Part shown: positions 37,980 through 47,014 of the stretch, piece after piece | Layout: the number at the start of each line of letters is the position of its first letter | Position numbering within the stretch: the stretch's first letter is position 1 | NCBI RefSeq assembly: GCF_008087665.1 | Contig: NZ_CP042912.1 | Span: 4,588,001 to 4,652,000, forward strand | DNA length: 64,000 nucleotides | Reading direction: 5' to 3' | From: Mariniblastus fucicola | Lineage (GTDB): Bacteria; Planctomycetota; Planctomycetia; Pirellulales; Pirellulaceae | Notes under the pieces: generated by a model | Seen by the model: the letters and a program-made list of their open reading frames with translations, nothing else | Database searches by the model: none | Told to the model about the DNA's origin: nothing | Made by a program: the position numbers and the translations under genes

Positions 37980-39419
37980 TTAGCACGATTCGCCACAGCC
38001 AACGGATTGCGGCTGTTCGGAAACGACCGGATTGCCTTCCTTTTCCCAACGCACAATTCCACCATCAAGGTTGATGACGTTCTTGATCCCGCTGGCCTGA
38101 GCAATACCGCACGCGACGGCAGAACGCGCTCCAGATCGACAATGGAAAACCACAGGCTTGCTGTCGTCGATCTCCTTTACGCTGTCCAAGATTTTGCCGA
38201 GGAATCGGTGGTCTGCCTGAGGAATATGGCCCTCGTTCCACTCAGCCTGACGCCGAACATCAACCAACAACATATCGCCCCGTTCGATCGCGCCAGCGAC
38301 CTCTTCGGGAGTTTTGTATTCATAGGCTTCCGTCGCCAAACCTGACTTCGCAACTTCATCGCCATCGAAATAGCCAACGATGTTGTCGACACCCATTTCA
38401 CGAAAAACGTGAATCGCATCAGCAAGTTCTGCGCCGCCAGCGATCAGATACAACGGCTTGCTATAGTCGACGTACCAACCAGCGTCGCGAGCGATATACT
38501 TGGTCGGAATGTTCAGCGCCCCAGGAACATGATTTCGGGCGAAGCTCTTCGAAGCCCCGACATCGATCACCATGTGATCCTCAACCGTGGCGGTGAGCTT
38601 GGCGATGTCAATCTTTTTCGGCAAACCCTCGTCGCCGATCACTTTCGGACCGTGCTTGTTGACATGTTTCATGACCGCAAAGTATGGCGGAGCTTCCGGC
38701 TGATCAGACAGCACGTAAGCAACAAACTCGTCTTCAGATTTAAACTGAAGAGCTTCGTTGAAAAGTTTTTCATAACCAACGGTGCTGGACGGAATCGCCC
38801 CCAGCCCTTTACCACAGGCACTACCTGCACCGTGCGAAGGCCAGACCTGCAGAAAGTCAGGCAGTTCGTTGAATCGCTTGATCGAAGCGAACAGATCGCG
38901 AGCCCCAGGCTCCGCCGTTCCCGCCTGGCCAGCAGCCTCTTCGAGCAAATCGGGCCGCCCGATGGAGCCAACGAAGACAAAATCGCCTGTGAAAATTCCC
39001 ATCGGCCGATCTGCTCCACCGCCAGTGTCGGTCAGGATGAACGAGATACTTTCGGGAGTATGGCCCGGCGTGTGCATGACTTTGAATTTGATATTCCCGA
39101 CCGCAAACTCGTTGCCGTCCTTCAGCAACTGATGATCGTAGCCATCCACAAACGTGTACTTCCAGTCAGCTGGTCCTTCATCGGAAACGTAGAGCTTTGC
39201 ACCGATTGCTTCAGCCAATTCACGGCTACCAGAAACATAATCCGCGTGAATATGAGTTTCGGCCGAGCCAACGATCGTCATCCCTTCCCGTTCTGCAACG
39301 TCGAGATACTGGTCGATGTTTCGATCTGGATCGATCAAAATGGCCTCGCCAGTCTTTTGACAACCGACCATGTATGAAGCGTGAGCGAGCGATTTGTCGT
39401 AAAAGTATTTGAGCAACAT
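37980..39419 (-). CDS. CstB-like persulfide dioxygenase-rhodanese
   Basis: This 479-residue enzyme has three domains. Residues 1-235 form a metallo-beta-lactamase-fold persulfide dioxygenase, with THIHADYVSG, the HTPGHTPESISF His and a conserved FTGDFVFVGSIGRPDL Asp supplying iron ligands. Residues about 255-360 form a rhodanese fold whose active loop (LIAGGAEL) has no Cys. Residues about 375-470 form an active rhodanese with the HCRSGARSAV loop. The same order occurs in Staphylococcus aureus CstB, which turns persulfides into thiosulfate. A ribosome site, AAGGGAGAAAG, precedes the ATG at 39419. A palindromic operator lies 36 bp upstream. It is the first enzyme gene behind the arsR-type regulator. 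Confidence 0.9.
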   Translation of the reverse strand: MLLKYFYDKSLAHASYMVGCQKTGEAILIDPDRNIDQYLDVAEREGMTIVGSAETHIHADYVSGSRELAEAIGAKLYVSDEGPADWKYTFVDGYDHQLLKDGNEFAVGNIKFKVMHTPGHTPESISFILTDTGGGADRPMGIFTGDFVFVGSIGRPDLLEEAAGQAGTAEPGARDLFASIKRFNELPDFLQVWPSHGAGSACGKGLGAIPSSTVGYEKLFNEALQFKSEDEFVAYVLSDQPEAPPYFAVMKHVNKHGPKVIGDEGLPKKIDIAKLTATVEDHMVIDVGASKSFARNHVPGALNIPTKYIARDAGWYVDYSKPLYLIAGGAELADAIHVFREMGVDNIVGYFDGDEVAKSGLATEAYEYKTPEEVAGAIERGDMLLVDVRRQAEWNEGHIPQADHRFLGKILDSVKEIDDSKPVVFHCRSGARSAVACGIAQASGIKNVINLDGGIVRWEKEGNPVVSEQPQSVGCGESC

Positions 39420-39454
39420 AGTGCTTTCTCCCTTAAGCGATTCAATATACGTAA

Positions 39455-39474
39455 ATATCTCGAATGATCGATAT
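39455..39474. promoter_or_regulatory. ArsR-family operator upstream of the CstB-like gene
   Basis: ATATCTCGAATGATCGATAT is an imperfect palindrome of the form ATATCn-N8-nGATAT. It lies between the regulator stop and the CstB-like start, 36 bp upstream of the latter. It matches the site at 39833-39852 in length, outer half-sites and the TCGAAT core. Confidence 0.75.
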
Positions 39475-39498
39475 GTGATCCAAAAAAAAGATCGCTTC

Positions 39499-39807
39499 CT
39501 ATCCGAATCGATCCTGAATGCACGACATGATGTCTTGCAGGTGCGGCTCAGAAACCGAATAAAAAACGGTTCGTCCGCTACGTTGACTGCTGAGAAACCC
39601 ACAACGATGCATCAACCGAAGATGATCTGACGTCGTCGGCTGGTTCAAATCGCAATGCTCCGCGATTTCATTGACGGACAATTGCTGCCCGGACAACAGG
39701 AGCTGCACAATTTGCAGTCGGTGCGGATGCGCCAAAGCCTTCAGGCATTCGGCAGCAAGCGACAGCGAATCGAAGTTGAGCTGTTTCGATTTTCTGGGTT
39801 TGTTCAT
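39499..39807 (-). CDS. ArsR/SmtB-family repressor, probable persulfide sensor
   Basis: This 102-residue winged-helix regulator has the family core ALAHPHRLQIVQLLL, the recognition helix NQPTTSDHLRLMHRCGF and the wing RSGRTVFYSV. It has Cys at 21, 52, 69 and 96. There is no CxC of the ArsR metal site. Cys21 at the start of helix 2 and Cys96 in the last helix could pair, as the two sensing cysteines do in BigR and SqrR. AAGGA precedes the ATG at 39807; a longer frame reaches back across the operator and is rejected. It is followed by the CstB-like gene and flanked by two matching palindromes, so it probably represses itself and the sulfur genes. Confidence 0.87.
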   Translation of the reverse strand: MNKPRKSKQLNFDSLSLAAECLKALAHPHRLQIVQLLLSGQQLSVNEIAEHCDLNQPTTSDHLRLMHRCGFLSSQRSGRTVFYSVSEPHLQDIMSCIQDRFG

Positions 39808-39832
39808 CAGTCTTCTTCCTTTCGTTGTAAAT

Positions 39833-39852
39833 ATATCGTCGAATCTCGATAT
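39833..39852. promoter_or_regulatory. ArsR-family operator upstream of the regulator gene
   Basis: ATATCG-TCGAATCT-CGATAT is a perfect 6-bp inverted repeat with an 8-bp spacer. It lies 26 bp upstream of the regulator ATG and about 180 bp upstream of the divergent membrane-protein gene at 40034, so it may control both. Confidence 0.78.
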
Positions 39853-40033
39853 GTCAATTCTGTCTTTTCCCGAAATTGTCATTTTTACCGGAAGAAGTTT
39901 TGCGAGCAGTTCGGGCTGGAGCGTTTGCACTGGTTTATGTCCATTCGATTTTGCGGATAGAATACCGAGCTTCGTTTTCAGCGGCGAAGCTGAATCAATT
40001 TGGAAATTCAACTAGATCGTTCGTACGAAACCA

Positions 40034-40558
40034 GTGCAAAAATACCTAAACCCTCGAATCGGAAACGTAGCGGCCATCTGGGGCGTTGTCGGCGCGTGCT
40101 CAGTGCTCGGCTTTGCCGTCTTTCGAATGATCGGCCATGTGAATGAGGGATTCCAGCATACTCTTGGTTGGCAGCATTACGCGTTGATGGTGCCGTGGCT
40201 GTTTTTCATGCTTTATAGCGAGGGCTATAAGGGGTTTCAGAAAGGTTATTCGCCACGGGTAGCCGCGAGGGCGAATTATCTTCGCGAACGTTCAACGCTG
40301 GTGCGTGCCGTGTTTGCGCCGCTGTTCTGCATGGGCTTCTTTGATTCGACCAGGAAACGAAAGATCGTCATTTGGGTTTTACTGCTGGCAATCACTTCGC
40401 TCGTCGTGATTTTTCAGTTCATCCCGCAGCCTTGGCGCGGCGTATTGGACCTTGGAGTCGTCCTTGGGCTGACCTGGGGAATTTTGGCGACGTTGTATTT
40501 TATGGTCAAGTTTTGGTTCGGCGATGCGGCGGACGCCAATCCGGAAGTCCCCGAGTGA
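40034..40558 (+). CDS. Membrane protein of unknown function
   Basis: This 174-residue protein has four likely membrane segments (about 12-30, 45-62, 108-127, 134-160). An amphipathic, basic loop with KGFQKGYSPRVAARANYLRERSTLVRA lies between the second and third. The start is a GTG. I recognise no domain. It is transcribed away from the arsR gene and shares its upstream region, so it may be part of the same regulon, perhaps as a transporter or accessory factor. It converges on the DUF3500 gene. Confidence 0.65.
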   Translation: MQKYLNPRIGNVAAIWGVVGACSVLGFAVFRMIGHVNEGFQHTLGWQHYALMVPWLFFMLYSEGYKGFQKGYSPRVAARANYLRERSTLVRAVFAPLFCMGFFDSTRKRKIVIWVLLLAITSLVVIFQFIPQPWRGVLDLGVVLGLTWGILATLYFMVKFWFGDAADANPEVPE

Positions 40559-40604
40559 AGAAAGTGCAAAGCTCACCCGGAATTAACGTTCCGCCCACTC
40601 GCAC

Positions 40605-41675
40605 TCACTTCTTCTGTTTTTCCTTTCGCCGCGCCTCAATCAAACCGGCACCATAGTCGTTCGACGGATCACGATACATCGCGTGGATGTGATTCATGGG
40701 AACCCCGCCCAGTCGCTGTGGCGAATACTCCATCAGAATCGAAGGACTCTGGATTCGAAACGAAGCATCGCCTCCGTTTTTGGTCGATCCTTTCCACGAA
40801 ATCCAGGTCTCTGCCAAGTCCGCTTCGATTTTCTCGAGCTCAATTTTCGCATGCGTGGCGTTGAGCACACCGATTCGCTTACCGATCAGTACCTTCAACA
40901 GTTGGAGCTGTTTCTCATCAAGCTCAGTGGCCTTCATTCCTTCAGCCGCCGGTTCGATTTTGGTTGCGCCGGGACCGAAACGGATATCTCCGTAGCGTTC
41001 GGCAATTACGGCTTTCTTTTTCTGATCATCGGTTAGCGATTCGATAAACGCGTAGGCAGCATCTTCTTCGTCGGCAACCTGACGAACCTGCTTTCCTTCC
41101 CACTCAAAATCAATCGGTTGACCGCCGGTCAAAGTAGGCGACATGGTCATCTGATCGCCAACGATCGTAATATTGATCGCCAAATGATGGCCTCCGAATT
41201 GATACATCCACGGACTGGTCGTCGATGGTTCGCCCAGAATGGAGATGAAGTATTCGTCGCTACCGAAGCTGGTTCGTCTTCGAGAGTTCTGTTTCAAAAA
41301 TTCGTCACCGTTCATGTTGTCGATGACCTGCTGGACACCATTTTCACTCAACGTCGCTTTCAACAACTGCATCGCGGCCTGTTGTTGGTTCTCTTTTAAG
41401 TCACCCCACCGCAGCCCGCCACGAGGAACATTTGCAACTGGCAAGTTGGACCAGTTATCCCGTTGGTCGTTGTCCAGAAACGAGTACATCACTTGCTCGT
41501 ACTGAGACTGGTCAACCGATTTCAGAAACGCATTTGCAGCGTCGACAGCTTTGGCAACAACTTCTGCGGGAGTCGCATCCGCCGTAGCCTCTGCGGTTTG
41601 CGCGCAACCAATCGAGGCGATTTGCGCGAACACAACAAGGGCGACGATTCGCAAAATAGATGCTCGAGTAAACAT
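40605..41675 (-). CDS. DUF3500-family exported protein
   Basis: This 356-residue protein has an N-terminal export signal; a Cys at residue 24 (IASIGC) may make it a lipoprotein, though the lipobox is poor. The DUF3500 domain shows WSNLPVANVPRGGLRW, LLKATLSENGVQQV, the Y-FISILGEPSTTSPWMYQFGGHHLAI core and a final MNHIHAMYRDPSNDYG with His residues that could bind metal. The function of DUF3500 is not established. It stands alone and ends near the convergent gene at 40034-40558. Confidence 0.85.
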   Translation of the reverse strand: MFTRASILRIVALVVFAQIASIGCAQTAEATADATPAEVVAKAVDAANAFLKSVDQSQYEQVMYSFLDNDQRDNWSNLPVANVPRGGLRWGDLKENQQQAAMQLLKATLSENGVQQVIDNMNGDEFLKQNSRRRTSFGSDEYFISILGEPSTTSPWMYQFGGHHLAINITIVGDQMTMSPTLTGGQPIDFEWEGKQVRQVADEEDAAYAFIESLTDDQKKKAVIAERYGDIRFGPGATKIEPAAEGMKATELDEKQLQLLKVLIGKRIGVLNATHAKIELEKIEADLAETWISWKGSTKNGGDASFRIQSPSILMEYSPQRLGGVPMNHIHAMYRDPSNDYGAGLIEARRKEKQKK

Positions 41676-41804
41676 AGTGGCTCCGGCTAAACTGACTTCG
41701 GTTGTGAGCGAACATTCTACGAAAAACTGATCACCGTGTTGCGATGCCGATCACGTCGTTTGCGGCAACTTCATGTAGAATGGGCGCAAATGAAAGGATT
41801 ACAC

Positions 41805-44800
41805 ATGAAACCGCATGTTTTGCTCTTAGTTTCTGTTCTGCTTGTTTCCCAGCTTTTAGCCCTCGACGCCATTGCTCAGGAACATCCTTCGCCGCAATTG
41901 CTGACGCAAAAGCTCCTCGCGGAACCTGCAGAGCAATTGTCTGGTGACGTTGAACGTTTGGGCAATCCTGCTCGCGGCGCCATCGCTTTTTATCGCCCAG
42001 CAATGAATTGCGCGAAGTGTCATGACTCGGCGACACGAAGCCTCGGGCCCGATTTGACGAAGAAGCGTGACGTATCGACGCTGCACCTGATCCAGTCCGT
42101 TTTGTCACCGTCATCCGCCATCCATAAAGGATTCGAGACCGTCCGCATCGCGCTCAATGACGGCAGATTGGTGACGGGAATTCTCACTGAGGAATCCGAC
42201 ACAGCCCTGACGGTCGACTCGATCGAACAAGCTGAACCGCAGACGATTCTTAAAAGCGACATCGAAGAATGGGCTCGTTCGAAACAATCCTCCATGCCAA
42301 CCGACCTTGCAAACCAGCTTGCAGACCGACAGCAATTCCTGGACTTGATCAGCTACCTTGCCGCCATCGAAGGCGATGCGGCACTTCAGGAAAATCTCAA
42401 GCCAGCGACAGCAACAATCGCTCCGTTGCCCGAGTACGAATCGCGCGTCGATCATGCCGGGCTGATCCGCAGTTTGAATGAGGATTCGTTCAAGCACGGT
42501 CAGGAAATATATCGGCTGCGCTGTGCCAGTTGCCACGGGACGGTCGAAGAGGAAGGTTCCATGCCCACATCGCTGCGGTTTGCCACAGGCAAATTCAAAC
42601 ATGGGAACGATCCGTTGACGATGTACAAAACGCTGACTCATGGATTCGGCATGATGAATCCGCAGCGTTGGATGGTGCCGCAGCAGAAATACGAAGTCAT
42701 CCACTACATTCGCGAACACTTTTTGAAATCGCACAATTCACAACAACGATTCGAAATCACAGATGCCTATCTTGCGTCGCTGCCGACTGGTGACACTCGC
42801 GGCCCCAAGCCCGTGATGGCTCGACCGTGGACGATGATGGACTATGGCCCAAGCATGTTCAACACGATTGAAATCTCCGACGATGGCTCGAACATCGCCC
42901 AAAAGGGGATCGTCGTTCGGCTGGATTCCGGCCCCGGCGGTGTTGAATCAGGAAGCCACTGGTTGATGTACGAACACGACACGATGCGAGTCGCAGGTGC
43001 CTGGAGCGGTTCGTTTATTGACTGGGAAGGCATTCACTTCAACGGAACTCACGGTCGTCATCCGAAAGCGACAGGCGATGTTCATTTCTCCAGCCCGACA
43101 GCGCCCGGAGTTGGCCGCCCCGGAGCGAATTCGGAAACGCGATTTGTAGACGATCGCGTCGTAGGACGTGACGGAAAACATTACGGCCCGTTGCCGAATG
43201 AGTGGGCAAAATTCCTGGGCATGTATCGTTTCGGCGACCAGTCGATCCTCAAGTATCGTGTGGGAGAAACAGAAATCCTTGAGTCGCCAAGTCTCAGTTT
43301 CGTTGAACAGAACGCAGTATATTCGCGACATTTGAATCTTGGAAAACGCTCCGAGGATCTTTACCTCCAGATCGCGGCCGTCGATGGAGAGGCATCGTTT
43401 GACGGAAACGTCGCGATCGTCGCTAAACCCGACGACTCGGTTCGAACAGCGACGCCGCCTGCGAGTGGACTTGGCTTCAACGGGTCGATGTTTGGCGAAA
43501 TTCCGGCCGGCGATCGTTTCGACATGCACGGGGCGGACTTTTCAATTTACGCGCGAATCAAAACGAAAACCGACGGTACGATTCTGGCCAAAACGAAGAA
43601 CCAGGACGAATGGGTTCCCCAGGGCAAGTCGTTCTTTCTACGTGGTGGCACGCCGACGTTTGACATCGGCTGGGTGGGAGCCGTTCGGGCGAATCGCAAG
43701 GTCAATGATGGACAGTGGCACGATGTGGCGATGACATGGAATGCTTCTTCGAAACTCGTCCAGTTTTATGTCGACGGCGAAGCAGCAGGCAACGGAACGA
43801 TCGGCCCCGAGCGAGTTTTAGATGAGTCAGTTGTTCGAATCGGATTCACCAACGGCAACTTTCCAGCAGATTCATTCTTTGAAGGCGAGATGGAAGACAT
43901 CCGTTTTTATCAACGCGAACTCGATGCCTCAGAACTCAATTCGACTTCGTCCATCAATGAATCAGGGCTTGTCGGTTCCTGGAAGACTCAATCTGAAAGC
44001 CAGTTTCCCGAGGCCGGCGGCGACGCTTCCCTCGACGCTGCGGTTTCTGGTGACGATGCCCCGAAACCACAAAACCGCGGCTTGATCGCTTTCTGTTCGC
44101 TTGAAACGGCGACCTGGACGCACGACGACGCCGGCAATCTGCGTCTGAAGATTGAAGCTGGCGAACCAGTCAACATTGTGATTTCGCAAGCTCGAATTGA
44201 CGACCACAGCGAAGGAATATCACTGCGGACCAAACTGTCACAGACCGCCAGGCCTCAAGACCTGAACCGGCTTACGCGTGGCGGACCAGCGAACTACCCC
44301 GAGATACTCTCTTCGCCAATTTTGCGCGGTGAAGAAGAAGGCCCGTTTGCCGTTGACGTGTTTCAACGACCCACCAGCAATCCGTGGAACTGCCAACTGC
44401 GACTGACAGGGCTGGACTTTTTGCTCGACGGAGAAACGGCCATCGTTTCCGCCTGGGACGGATCGGTTTGGCGAATCACGGGATTCGCCGACCAAAGCAG
44501 CGACTCGCTTTCGTGGCAACGTATCGCTTCGGGGCTGTTTCAACCACTTGGAGTGAAATGCGTGGAAGACCAGATCTTCGTTACGTGTCGCGACCAACTG
44601 GTTCGACTGCACGATTTCAACGGCGACCACGAAGCTGACTTCTACGAGTGCTTCAACAGCGACCATCAGGTCACGGAGCACTTTCATGAGTTCGCGATGG
44701 GCTTGCAAACCGACGACGATGGGAATTTCTATTACGCGAAATCAGCTCGCCACGCGAAGAAAGCCGTCGTGCCGCACCATGGGACGCTTTTGAAAGTCAG

Positions 44801-45674
44801 CCCGGACGGAGCCACAACGGAAATCGTGGCCAACGGATTCCGCGCCGCCAATGGAGTCTGCATCAATGCTGATGGCTCGTTTGTCGTCACCGATCAGGAA
44901 GGACACTGGAACCCAAAGAACAGAATCAACTGGGTTCGGCCCGGCGAATTCTACGGCAACATGTTCGGATATCACGACATTACAGATGAGTCTGATTCGG
45001 CGATGCAGGATCCACTCTGCTGGATTACAAACGCTTTCGATCGATCGCCCGGCGAGTTGCTGTGGGTGACGAGTGACAAGTGGGGACCGTTGAAAGGTTC
45101 GCTGTTGAATTTTTCTTACGGCTATGGAAAAGTCTACGTTGTGCCTCACGAGAAAGTCGGGGGACAAGTGCAGGGCGGGATGTGTGAGTTTCCTCTGCCA
45201 CAGTTTCCAACCGGCGTGATGCGAGGTCGCTTTCATCCTGGCGATGGACAGCTCTATTGTTGCGGCATGTTTGCCTGGGCGGGTAGCCAGCACCAACCTG
45301 GCGGGCTGTATCGAATTCGCTACACCGGAACGCCCGTTCACCTTCCCGTTGGAATCTCTGCGTTACAAGACGGTTTGCGGATTCGATTCAGCGGCAAGCT
45401 TGACGCGTCGTCGGTGTCAGCCGCAAAGAACTTTGCGATCACGACGTGGGACTTGAAACGCAGTAAAAACTACGGCTCTCAGCATTACAACGAAAAGCGA
45501 ATCGAGGTTGGCAAAGCCGAACTGTTGAGCGATGGAACAACGATTAAGTTGACGATCCCGGACCTTGCCCCGACTTGGGGGATGGAGATCGACTATCAAC
45601 TGAAAACTGACGACGGAATTCCGTTTCGCGGCAAGATTCACAACTCGATTTTCCAGCTAGGGGCAGAGGGGTAG
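41805..45674 (+). CDS. Giant exported protein: heme c domains, LamG fold and sugar-dehydrogenase-like propeller
   Basis: This 1,289-residue protein has a signal peptide (ending ALDAIAQ). A first planctomycete-type heme domain with CAKCH is near residue 68, and a second with CASCH is near residue 244. A LamG/concanavalin-like domain (about 560-740, WHDVAMTWNASSKLVQFYVDG) follows. The final 450 residues resemble L-sorbosone/glucose dehydrogenase-type propellers (DGTLLKVSPDG, ANGVCINADGSFVVTDQEGHW). It could oxidise sugars and pass electrons to its own hemes. I use the ATG at 41805, with AAGGA upstream; another ATG lies five codons earlier. Such multi-domain proteins are a planctomycete speciality. 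Confidence 0.84.
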   Translation: MKPHVLLLVSVLLVSQLLALDAIAQEHPSPQLLTQKLLAEPAEQLSGDVERLGNPARGAIAFYRPAMNCAKCHDSATRSLGPDLTKKRDVSTLHLIQSVLSPSSAIHKGFETVRIALNDGRLVTGILTEESDTALTVDSIEQAEPQTILKSDIEEWARSKQSSMPTDLANQLADRQQFLDLISYLAAIEGDAALQENLKPATATIAPLPEYESRVDHAGLIRSLNEDSFKHGQEIYRLRCASCHGTVEEEGSMPTSLRFATGKFKHGNDPLTMYKTLTHGFGMMNPQRWMVPQQKYEVIHYIREHFLKSHNSQQRFEITDAYLASLPTGDTRGPKPVMARPWTMMDYGPSMFNTIEISDDGSNIAQKGIVVRLDSGPGGVESGSHWLMYEHDTMRVAGAWSGSFIDWEGIHFNGTHGRHPKATGDVHFSSPTAPGVGRPGANSETRFVDDRVVGRDGKHYGPLPNEWAKFLGMYRFGDQSILKYRVGETEILESPSLSFVEQNAVYSRHLNLGKRSEDLYLQIAAVDGEASFDGNVAIVAKPDDSVRTATPPASGLGFNGSMFGEIPAGDRFDMHGADFSIYARIKTKTDGTILAKTKNQDEWVPQGKSFFLRGGTPTFDIGWVGAVRANRKVNDGQWHDVAMTWNASSKLVQFYVDGEAAGNGTIGPERVLDESVVRIGFTNGNFPADSFFEGEMEDIRFYQRELDASELNSTSSINESGLVGSWKTQSESQFPEAGGDASLDAAVSGDDAPKPQNRGLIAFCSLETATWTHDDAGNLRLKIEAGEPVNIVISQARIDDHSEGISLRTKLSQTARPQDLNRLTRGGPANYPEILSSPILRGEEEGPFAVDVFQRPTSNPWNCQLRLTGLDFLLDGETAIVSAWDGSVWRITGFADQSSDSLSWQRIASGLFQPLGVKCVEDQIFVTCRDQLVRLHDFNGDHEADFYECFNSDHQVTEHFHEFAMGLQTDDDGNFYYAKSARHAKKAVVPHHGTLLKVSPDGATTEIVANGFRAANGVCINADGSFVVTDQEGHWNPKNRINWVRPGEFYGNMFGYHDITDESDSAMQDPLCWITNAFDRSPGELLWVTSDKWGPLKGSLLNFSYGYGKVYVVPHEKVGGQVQGGMCEFPLPQFPTGVMRGRFHPGDGQLYCCGMFAWAGSQHQPGGLYRIRYTGTPVHLPVGISALQDGLRIRFSGKLDASSVSAAKNFAITTWDLKRSKNYGSQHYNEKRIEVGKAELLSDGTTIKLTIPDLAPTWGMEIDYQLKTDDGIPFRGKIHNSIFQLGAEG

Positions 45675-45761
45675 TGAGCTTTTCGTTGAGCTTTCGTCGA
45701 GCAATGAGCATCGCGGCGTGGTAACCTGTTGGAAACGATTGCCTCGCTTTGGATGTTCGCT

Positions 45762-46808
45762 ATGCCAGACTCAAGGAAAAAGTTTCAGTGCCCACAATGT
45801 CAGGCAACGGCTAAAGTACCGGTTCAACATTTGGGCAAACGAATTAGATGCCCAAAGTGTTCGGCTGTTTTTCGTGCCGGCCCCAAGCTTCCGAAGGAAG
45901 AAGAAATCGTTGCGGAGTTGGACGATGATGTCCCGTCCTACGCAGCCTCTGCTGCGACTGCCGCATCCACGATTCCGCAGAATGCTGGCTTGGATGCTCC
46001 GCTGGACGACTTTGGTTTGTCAACAAGTTCTCCTTACCCGCCGCGATCGCAACCGCAGCAAGTGCTGGCTCCTTCAGCCCGTCCGCGACCGAGCTCACGG
46101 GTAAAGCATGTGAAACGGACTGGCGGCCGACAGGAAGAGATGTCCGACATGGACAACTACTTTCAGTCGACAGGCATATTCCTGATCAGTCTGCCGATCA
46201 TCGCGACGGTGTTGCCGTTGATCGGATTGCAGCTACGTCGACTCGCCAAGCTTGGGGATTTTGCTCCGCTGGCTGCGATGTTCCTTGGCTTGATCGGCGT
46301 CGGAATGATTTGCTATGCCAGACGCAAACAGGGTGATGCACCGATTTTGGGTTCGGCCGCCGGAGTGTTCGTATTACTGTCAGGGATCGGTGGATTCTTT
46401 ATGGTGTCCGCGCTATCGAGTCCGCAGGAACAGGAAAACAGCGGACATTTCGCTGCCGAATTCGATGGCGATGTCGATCGCGCAGTAGCGGAGGTTCGCG
46501 CGGATATTGAGGGACACCGACAGGACGCCAAGGCAAATTGGGACAAGCTCAAAAAGGAACGTGAGCAAGCTCGGCAGATGCATAATCAGATGCATGATCA
46601 GATGCAGCAGCAAGCTGATGACATGAGACGCCAAGCCGCCGAGGCACATCGTAATGCAATGCAGAACATGCCCAGTCCATCAGATTTTTCACCGCCAGAC
46701 TTTTCGGGCGCTCCCCCCGGTTTCTCCACCGGTCCTCCAACGAACAACTTCGGTCGCGGCAATCCCCGTCCCGGGTTTGGGCGATCATCTGGATTTGGCG
46801 GCAGATGA
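45762..46808 (+). CDS. Zinc-ribbon membrane protein of unknown function
   Basis: This 348-residue protein begins with a zinc ribbon (CPQC-x17-CPKC, residues about 10-32). A Pro/Ser-rich linker follows. Three membrane segments span about residues 135-230 (FLISLPIIATVLPLIGLQL, APLAAMFLGLIGVGMICYA, GSAAGVFVLLSGIGGFFMV). A charged, Met/Gln-rich coiled coil and a Pro/Gly-rich tail complete it. The ribbon resembles the MJ0042-type finger common in planctomycete proteins. I start at the ATG at 45762; an ATG three codons upstream is possible. No function can be assigned. Confidence 0.75.
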   Translation: MPDSRKKFQCPQCQATAKVPVQHLGKRIRCPKCSAVFRAGPKLPKEEEIVAELDDDVPSYAASAATAASTIPQNAGLDAPLDDFGLSTSSPYPPRSQPQQVLAPSARPRPSSRVKHVKRTGGRQEEMSDMDNYFQSTGIFLISLPIIATVLPLIGLQLRRLAKLGDFAPLAAMFLGLIGVGMICYARRKQGDAPILGSAAGVFVLLSGIGGFFMVSALSSPQEQENSGHFAAEFDGDVDRAVAEVRADIEGHRQDAKANWDKLKKEREQARQMHNQMHDQMQQQADDMRRQAAEAHRNAMQNMPSPSDFSPPDFSGAPPGFSTGPPTNNFGRGNPRPGFGRSSGFGGR

Positions 46809-47014
46809 GACAAAGCAATGTTTGCGGTCATGAGATTGGCTGAAGGCACGCCTGTGAAATCGTCGAAGGCTGTGGACTGACTTGCTTGCGATTCGCGTTT
46901 GCATTTTTTTCGAGCGGCACGTCGGCAAGATTCCCAATACGGCAGCCGAACATGCGTTGTCCCGGTTTGGTATAGTGGCGGCTCATCTTCTAAAAGCATC
47001 CACTCACACGAATT

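Noticed and set aside
38409-39377. A 322-codon plus-strand frame opposite the CstB-like gene
   Set aside because: Antisense to a fully motif-supported enzyme; no independent evidence.
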